Assembly (NCBI RefSeq): GCF_029760855.1
Contig: NZ_SOSI01000007.1
Span: forward strand, 54,243 to 118,242
DNA length: 64,000 bases
From: Erythrobacter litoralis
Lineage (GTDB): Bacteria; Pseudomonadota; Alphaproteobacteria; Sphingomonadales; Sphingomonadaceae
Reading direction: 5' to 3'
The notes under the pieces are model-generated. The model was not told where the DNA came from. It did no database searches and saw only the letters and a list, made by a program, of their open reading frames with translations. This document shows, one piece after another, positions 58,804 through 64,000 of this stretch; position 1 is the stretch's first letter; each line of letters opens with the position of its first letter. Made by a program: the position numbers and the translations under genes.

Positions 58804-59339
58804 GCCCGGTCCTGCGCAACCGCCTGATCGGCGTCGCCCTCGCCTTCGGAATTTTCGGAATCGACCAATGGGTGAAGTGGCACATCCTGTGGACGCTGCG
58901 CCTGCGTGATCGCGGCGTCATCGATCTGCTGCCCTTCTTCGACCTTCGCTGGACGCAGAATTTCGGCGTCTCGCTCGGCATGTTCGAGGCGACCAGCATG
59001 GAAACACGCTGGCTGCTCGTCCTAGTCACCGCCGCAATCGCGCTGGTCGTCACCATATGGATGCTGCGCGAAACCAAGCTGGGCGACATACTGGGTCTTG
59101 CCCTGATCCTCGGCGGCGCGCTCGGCAACATCAAGGATCGCTACGAACTCGGCTATGTCATTGACTATGCCGACTTGCATTTCGGGGACTTTCGCCCCTT
59201 TCTCATCTTCAACATCGCCGATGCCGCCATCACCATCGGCGTCGTCATCATCCTTGCCCGTGCGTTCTTCATGCGCAACAGCGAGGTGGACGACTTGATG
59301 GACGGCAAACAACCGGCCGACGCCGCGGAGAGCAATTGA
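58800..59339 (+). CDS. lspA: Lipoprotein signal peptidase
   Basis: 179-residue inner-membrane aspartic protease (signal peptidase II) that cleaves the signal of prolipoproteins. Four hydrophobic helices; the conserved sites are WTQNFGVSLGMF, GGALGNIKDRYELGYVIDY with the first catalytic aspartate and FNIADAAITIGVVII with the second. ATG 58800 overlaps the ileS stop, and its stop overlaps the next lipoprotein gene by TGATG: an ileS-lspA-lipoprotein operon. Confidence 0.95.
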   Translation: MSPVLRNRLIGVALAFGIFGIDQWVKWHILWTLRLRDRGVIDLLPFFDLRWTQNFGVSLGMFEATSMETRWLLVLVTAAIALVVTIWMLRETKLGDILGLALILGGALGNIKDRYELGYVIDYADLHFGDFRPFLIFNIADAAITIGVVIILARAFFMRNSEVDDLMDGKQPADAAESN

Positions 59340-59752
59340 TGATTACCTTTACCCGCCTCGCCCTTCTGGCCGGCTCCGCCGCCCTCCTTGCCGGATGCGG
59401 CAGTGGCGGCTTCCTCAACCGCGACCGGCCCGACGAGTTCGCCGTGCAGCGTCAGGCCCCATTGGTTGTGCCGCCCGACTTCAACCTCACGCCGCCCGCC
59501 CCCGGCGCCCCGCGCCCCGCGGAAGGCACGGCGTCCGAACAGGCGCTCGACGTGCTGTTCGGCGGGCCCGCGCAGCGCAGCGGCGTGGAAAGCGGCGCGA
59601 TCGACCGGGCCGGCGCCGCCGATCCCGGCATCCGCAGTTCGGTCGGCGATGCGGATACGAATACGGTCGCAAAAGGCGGCGTGACCCGCGATATCGTGGC
59701 TGCGCCCCAGGGCGACGGTGCCAGCGCGCAGGCGGTTATTCCCGACAACTGA
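59339..59752 (+). CDS. DUF3035 family lipoprotein
   Basis: 137-residue lipoprotein with a signal peptide and lipobox LLAGCG at about residue 19. The mature part is proline/alanine rich and unstructured-looking, with RPDEFAVQRQAPLVVPPDFNL typical of DUF3035 near residue 30, and a second half with RSSVGDADTNTV. Function unknown; commonly follows lspA in alphaproteobacteria, which fits its being a substrate of that enzyme. ATG 59339 forms a TGATG junction with lspA. Confidence 0.88.
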   Translation: MITFTRLALLAGSAALLAGCGSGGFLNRDRPDEFAVQRQAPLVVPPDFNLTPPAPGAPRPAEGTASEQALDVLFGGPAQRSGVESGAIDRAGAADPGIRSSVGDADTNTVAKGGVTRDIVAAPQGDGASAQAVIPDN

Positions 59753-59767
59753 TGCGCGGGCGGCGGC

Positions 59768-61090
59768 TCAGGCGTCGTCGCTTTCGCTGTCCTTGGGTTC
59801 GAGCTCCTGTATCAACAGCTTGTCGATCCGGCGGCCGTCCATATCGACGACCTCGAAGCGCCAGCCCTGCTCCTCGAAATACTCGCCCTCGTGCGGCAGC
59901 TTCTTGAGCACGGCCAGCGCATAGCCTGCCGCGGTCGCGAACTCGCGGTCTTCTCCGTAATCGAGACCCAGCCGATCGCCGAGCGCATCGGCCGATAGCG
60001 ATCCGGAAATAAGCAGCGAGCCGTCCTCCCGTTCGACGATGCCGGGCGCATCGTCAGGGTCCTGATCGCTGGCGAAATCGCCGACCAGCGCGGTCAGCAA
60101 GTCTACCGGGGTGACGATCCCGTCGAGATGGCCATATTCGTCGTGCACCATCGCCATCGGGATTTCGGCCTGTTGCAGCACCCGCAAGGCGTCTACCGCG
60201 TCGAGCTGGTCGGGCACCACCTCCGCCTTCTTCATCATCGATTCCAGCCGGATCGGCTCGCCCGCAACTTGCGCAGCAAGAATATCTCGCACCTTCACGA
60301 TGCCTAGCACCTTGTCCGCCGTGCCGTCGGCGACCGGCAGCAGGGAATGGGGAGACGATTCGATCTCGGTGCGGATCGTCTCTTCGTCGGAATTGAGGTC
60401 GATCCAGTCGACTTCGGTACGCGGTGTCATCACTTCGCGCACAGGGCGCTGGGCCAATCGCACGACGCCCGCGAGCATCTGGTGCTGCTCGTGCTCGATC
60501 ACGCCATGCCGGGTCGCTTCGGCGAAGAGCATGTGCAACTCCTCCGCGCTGACGGAGCTTTGCCCACCGGGCCGCACGCCGAGCAGGCGGATCAACAACC
60601 CGGACGAGGTATCGAGTACCCACACGACCGGCGCGGCAATCTTCGCGAGAACGGCCATCGGCCGTGCCATGAGGATCGCAATGGGCGCGGCCGCACGAAG
60701 AGCGACCTGTTTGGGTACCAACTCACCCACCACGAGGCTGAAATAGGTCGTCAGCGCGATCACAACCGCGAAACCGGACTCCGCCGACCAGTCCGCCGGC
60801 ACTCCGAGTGCGGCCAATCGCTCGCCCACCGGCCCGCCGAGACTTGCCCCGGAATACGCACCGGCGATGATGCCCACCAGTGTGATGCCGATCTGCACGG
60901 TCGAGAGGAACTTGCCCGGATTTGCCGCAAGCTCGATCGCCACTTCCGCTCCCGAGCTGCCTTTCTGCTTGGCGGATTGCAGTTGCGCCGTGCGCGCGGA
61001 AACGATGGCCAGTTCGCTCATGGCGAAGACGCCATTTAGCAGAATCAGGCCGGCGATGACGAACAGATCGGTCCAGGGGAAGGGTGTCAC
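59768..61090 (-). CDS. CNNM/CorC (HlyC) family membrane protein with CBS domains
   Basis: 440-residue protein: an N-terminal DUF21/CNNM membrane domain of about four helices (AGLILLNGVFAMSELAIVSAR, then GITLVGIIAGAYSGA), a tandem CBS pair (about 205-330, with VREVMTPRTEVDWID and VKVRDILAAQVAG), and a CorC_HlyC C-terminal domain. Relatives act in magnesium or cobalt efflux or membrane protection. Start is uncertain; GTG 61090 gives the usual N-terminus, but upstream in-frame codons are open to 61198. Confidence 0.85.
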   Translation of the reverse strand: MTPFPWTDLFVIAGLILLNGVFAMSELAIVSARTAQLQSAKQKGSSGAEVAIELAANPGKFLSTVQIGITLVGIIAGAYSGASLGGPVGERLAALGVPADWSAESGFAVVIALTTYFSLVVGELVPKQVALRAAAPIAILMARPMAVLAKIAAPVVWVLDTSSGLLIRLLGVRPGGQSSVSAEELHMLFAEATRHGVIEHEQHQMLAGVVRLAQRPVREVMTPRTEVDWIDLNSDEETIRTEIESSPHSLLPVADGTADKVLGIVKVRDILAAQVAGEPIRLESMMKKAEVVPDQLDAVDALRVLQQAEIPMAMVHDEYGHLDGIVTPVDLLTALVGDFASDQDPDDAPGIVEREDGSLLISGSLSADALGDRLGLDYGEDREFATAAGYALAVLKKLPHEGEYFEEQGWRFEVVDMDGRRIDKLLIQELEPKDSESDDA

Positions 61091-61248
61091 GCCCCAACCG
61101 CTAGCACAAAAGCGCCTCTGTGCCAGCGTAGAGACGGAACACGCAGGGCCGCCGGCAGTTTGTGGGAAGGAAGCGCGAGGTGGGCGCTTTCCCTGCAAGG
61201 GTGCAGTTCGAAGACAGAAAGAGCATCCGCGCTTTCGGAGGAATTTTT

Positions 61249-61953
61249 ATGAAGACATCACGTTTCTTTCTCGCCGGCATCTCGGCCGTGGCCCTGCTCG
61301 GCACGTCTGCCTGCGTCACCGACCCCAATACGGGCGAGCGCAAGGTTTCGCGCACCGTGCTCGGCGGCGCCGGCGGCGCGATCGCGGGCGGTCTGCTCGG
61401 CGGCGTCATTGGCGGCAAGACCGGTCGCATAATCGGTGCGGCTGCCGGCGCGGCAGGCGGCGGTTATGTCGGCTACCGCATGGACCAGCAGATCAAGGAA
61501 CTGCGCGAGCAGACCGCCGGTTCGGGCGTCGACGTCACCGAAGTCGATGGCGGCGAAGCAATCCTGGTCAACCTGCCCGACGGCGTTACCTTCGCCACGG
61601 GAAGCTATACCATCAACCAGACGTTCCGGAACACGCTGGACCGCGTGGCCGAGAACCTCACGCAATATCCCAACAGCCTTATCGACGTGTACGGCTACAC
61701 CGATTCGACGGGTTCGGACTCGTTCAATCAGCGCCTATCGGAACAGCGCGCGCAAGCGGTGGCGGATTATCTCACCAGCCGGGGCGTCGCAACGTCGCGC
61801 ATCCGCTGGCAGGGCTTCGGCGAAGATACCCGCTATGCCGTAGGCGACAACAATACCGCGGAAGGCCGCGCGCTCAACCGCCGCGTGGAAATCAAGATCG
61901 TTCCGTTCGACCAGAGCGACGTGAATGCGGCGCAGCAGGCGCAAGGCAACTAA
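61249..61953 (+). CDS. OmpA-family lipoprotein
   Basis: 234 residues with a lipobox (LLGTSAC, cysteine near residue 22), a glycine-rich zipper stretch (GGAGGAIAGGLLGGVIGGKTG, near 40-60, given as parts) that may insert in a membrane, and a C-terminal OmpA peptidoglycan-binding domain: VYGYTDSTGSDSFNQRLSEQRA and NRRVEIKIVP. It should anchor the outer membrane to the cell wall, as Pal/YiaD do. Strong GGAGGA six bases before ATG 61249. Ends in a strong terminator. Confidence 0.92.
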   Translation: MKTSRFFLAGISAVALLGTSACVTDPNTGERKVSRTVLGGAGGAIAGGLLGGVIGGKTGRIIGAAAGAAGGGYVGYRMDQQIKELREQTAGSGVDVTEVDGGEAILVNLPDGVTFATGSYTINQTFRNTLDRVAENLTQYPNSLIDVYGYTDSTGSDSFNQRLSEQRAQAVADYLTSRGVATSRIRWQGFGEDTRYAVGDNNTAEGRALNRRVEIKIVPFDQSDVNAAQQAQGN

Positions 61954-61977
61954 GCCGCCCGCATCAGCTAAATGAAG

Positions 61978-62004
61978 AGGGGTCGGTTCGCCGACCCCTT
62001 TTTT
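61978..62004 (+). terminator. Rho-independent terminator of the OmpA-like gene
   Basis: Perfect 9-bp stem AGGGGTCGG/CCGACCCCT with a TTCG tetraloop and a run of six Ts. It begins 24 bases past the OmpA-like stop; it may also act against the convergent phosphatase gene. Confidence 0.92.
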
Positions 62005-62009
62005 ACGAC

Positions 62010-62798
62010 CTACCGGTCCGGCGCGGCCAACCGCTCGGCTCGCTCTGCCAGCTTATCGACCGAGGCGGCATGGATGCCGGGTGCACAGGTAATCAACCCG
62101 AAGGCGCGCGGGTCGCGCTTGTTGTATTGCAGCTTGTGGCCGAACGCATCGGTAACCGCCGCACCCGCTTCGCGCGCGATCAGTGCGGCCGCGCCGATGT
62201 CCCACTCGAAACCCCAGCGCAGGGTTGCTACCAAATCGGCTTCGTCGGCGGCGACCATCGCCACACGCAACGCGATGGAATTGGGCTTGTCGACCATCGA
62301 GAGATCGCGATCGACCTTGGGCAGCGAATCGGCCGGCACACGGCTACCTTCGAGAACTGTTCGCTGCGAAGCGGTCAGCGTTTCGCCGTTCCGGGTCGCG
62401 CCGACCCCTGCCCGGGCGAGCCACATTTCTTTTCGCGCCGGAGCGCAGAGGATGCCGAACAGCGGCCGTCCCGCCGAAATCAGTGCGACCGACACTGCCC
62501 AGCCGGTACGCCCGCGAATGAAATCGCGCGTGCCGTCGATCGGATCGACCAGCCAGATAAGGTCCTTCGCCAGCCGCTGCGGATCGTCGACAGTTTCTTC
62601 CGACAGCCAGCCCGCCGCGGGCAACAAGGCGGCCAGTTCGCGCTTCAGGAACACATCGACCGCGAGGTCCGCTTCGCAGACCGGGCTGCCGGGCGTCTTG
62701 TCCCAACTTTTCACGGTGTGGCCGGCTCCCGGCCAGAGGCTATGGGCGATCCGTCCCGCTTCGGAGACGATCGATTCGAGGCGATGCTGGTCGATCAT
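62010..62798 (-). CDS. Inositol monophosphatase family phosphatase, CysQ-like
   Basis: 262-residue metal-dependent phosphatase. Motif LIWLVDPIDGTRDFIRGRT near residues 79-97 and WDIGAAALIAREAGAAVTDAFG near 190-212 hold the metal ligands; SEET near 65 is another. The PIDGTRDF form is closest to 3'(2'),5'-bisphosphate nucleotidase CysQ, which recycles PAP from sulfation and sulfate assimilation, though inositol or histidinol phosphatase activity cannot be excluded. A PAPS-using sulfotransferase gene exists at 8.4-10.4 kb, but no direct link is shown. Confidence 0.85.
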   Translation of the reverse strand: MIDQHRLESIVSEAGRIAHSLWPGAGHTVKSWDKTPGSPVCEADLAVDVFLKRELAALLPAAGWLSEETVDDPQRLAKDLIWLVDPIDGTRDFIRGRTGWAVSVALISAGRPLFGILCAPARKEMWLARAGVGATRNGETLTASQRTVLEGSRVPADSLPKVDRDLSMVDKPNSIALRVAMVAADEADLVATLRWGFEWDIGAAALIAREAGAAVTDAFGHKLQYNKRDPRAFGLITCAPGIHAASVDKLAERAERLAAPDR

Positions 62799-62915
62799 GG
62801 GGAACGCCGTGCCGCCTGCACCCGAATGCCGGACTTTTCAAGCGCGCCCAGCTATGCTTAGGCCGCAAGCGAACTCCCATCACCAGACGCGTGACGCGCG
62901 AAGGACAGTCCCGAC

Positions 62916-64000
<1,085 letters not shown>

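Noticed and set aside
60867..62861. 664-codon plus-strand open frame
   Set aside because: Crosses the OmpA-like gene in a wrong frame and the antisense of the phosphatase; arginine-rich.

Overview
The window is ordinary-looking chromosome from a GC-rich alphaproteobacterium, most likely Sphingomonadales and probably Erythrobacteraceae. I base this on recognisable proteins and gene order: GapR (DUF2312), a DUF1244 protein, ileS-lspA-DUF3035 lipoprotein, a sphingomonad-type TonB-dependent receptor, a DUF924 protein, and strong GC bias at third codon positions that produces many long spurious antisense frames. I see no prophage, insertion sequence, CRISPR array or rRNA operon. There is one tRNA gene (Thr-GGT). 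About 60 protein genes are packed tightly, many with ATGA or TGATG stop/start overlaps that indicate translational coupling.

Layout. 1-8 kb: the 5' part of pepN, an epimerase-like SDR, a threonine aldolase/EamA exporter pair, two bacterial PH-domain membrane proteins, an acyl-CoA dehydrogenase and an MFS transporter. 8-15 kb: csaA, a TPR-sulfotransferase, a large TonB-dependent receptor and a BCCT transporter. 15-20 kb: tRNA-Thr and a tight gpmA-purE-purK-folA-ribF run joining glycolysis, purine, folate and flavin synthesis. 20-31 kb: ruvC-yebC, a CPBP protease, YbjQ, a stress-type SDR, gapR, DUF1244, pyruvate kinase, a solitary nadB, an ABC ATPase, a zinc-finger protein and tldD. 31-40 kb: nth, an Old Yellow Enzyme, a second EndoIII-like glycosylase and guaA as one minus-strand run, then an acyl-CoA synthetase, a ZIP transporter and L-serine dehydratase. 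40-50 kb: gyrB, an AI-2E-type transporter and an mtnP-glpD-putA run. 49-64 kb: a divergent PEP carboxylase, a GT4 glycosyltransferase/GH130 phosphorylase pair, ileS-lspA-DUF3035 lipoprotein, a CNNM/CorC protein, an OmpA-like lipoprotein, a CysQ-like phosphatase and the start of sucC.

The most interesting items are: (1) the GT4-GH130 pair at 52.2-55.8 kb, a compact cytoplasmic glycan synthesis/phosphorolysis module of unknown product; (2) the PEP carboxylase homologue at 49.4-52.2 kb, in which several canonical catalytic residues and the C-terminal allosteric tail appear changed; (3) an EndoIII-like glycosylase whose frame has no ATG, GTG or TTG early enough and seems to start at CTG behind a good Shine-Dalgarno; (4) a gyrB promoter placed so that the transcript should be leaderless. 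All functional calls are from reading the sequence and family knowledge; no searches were run.
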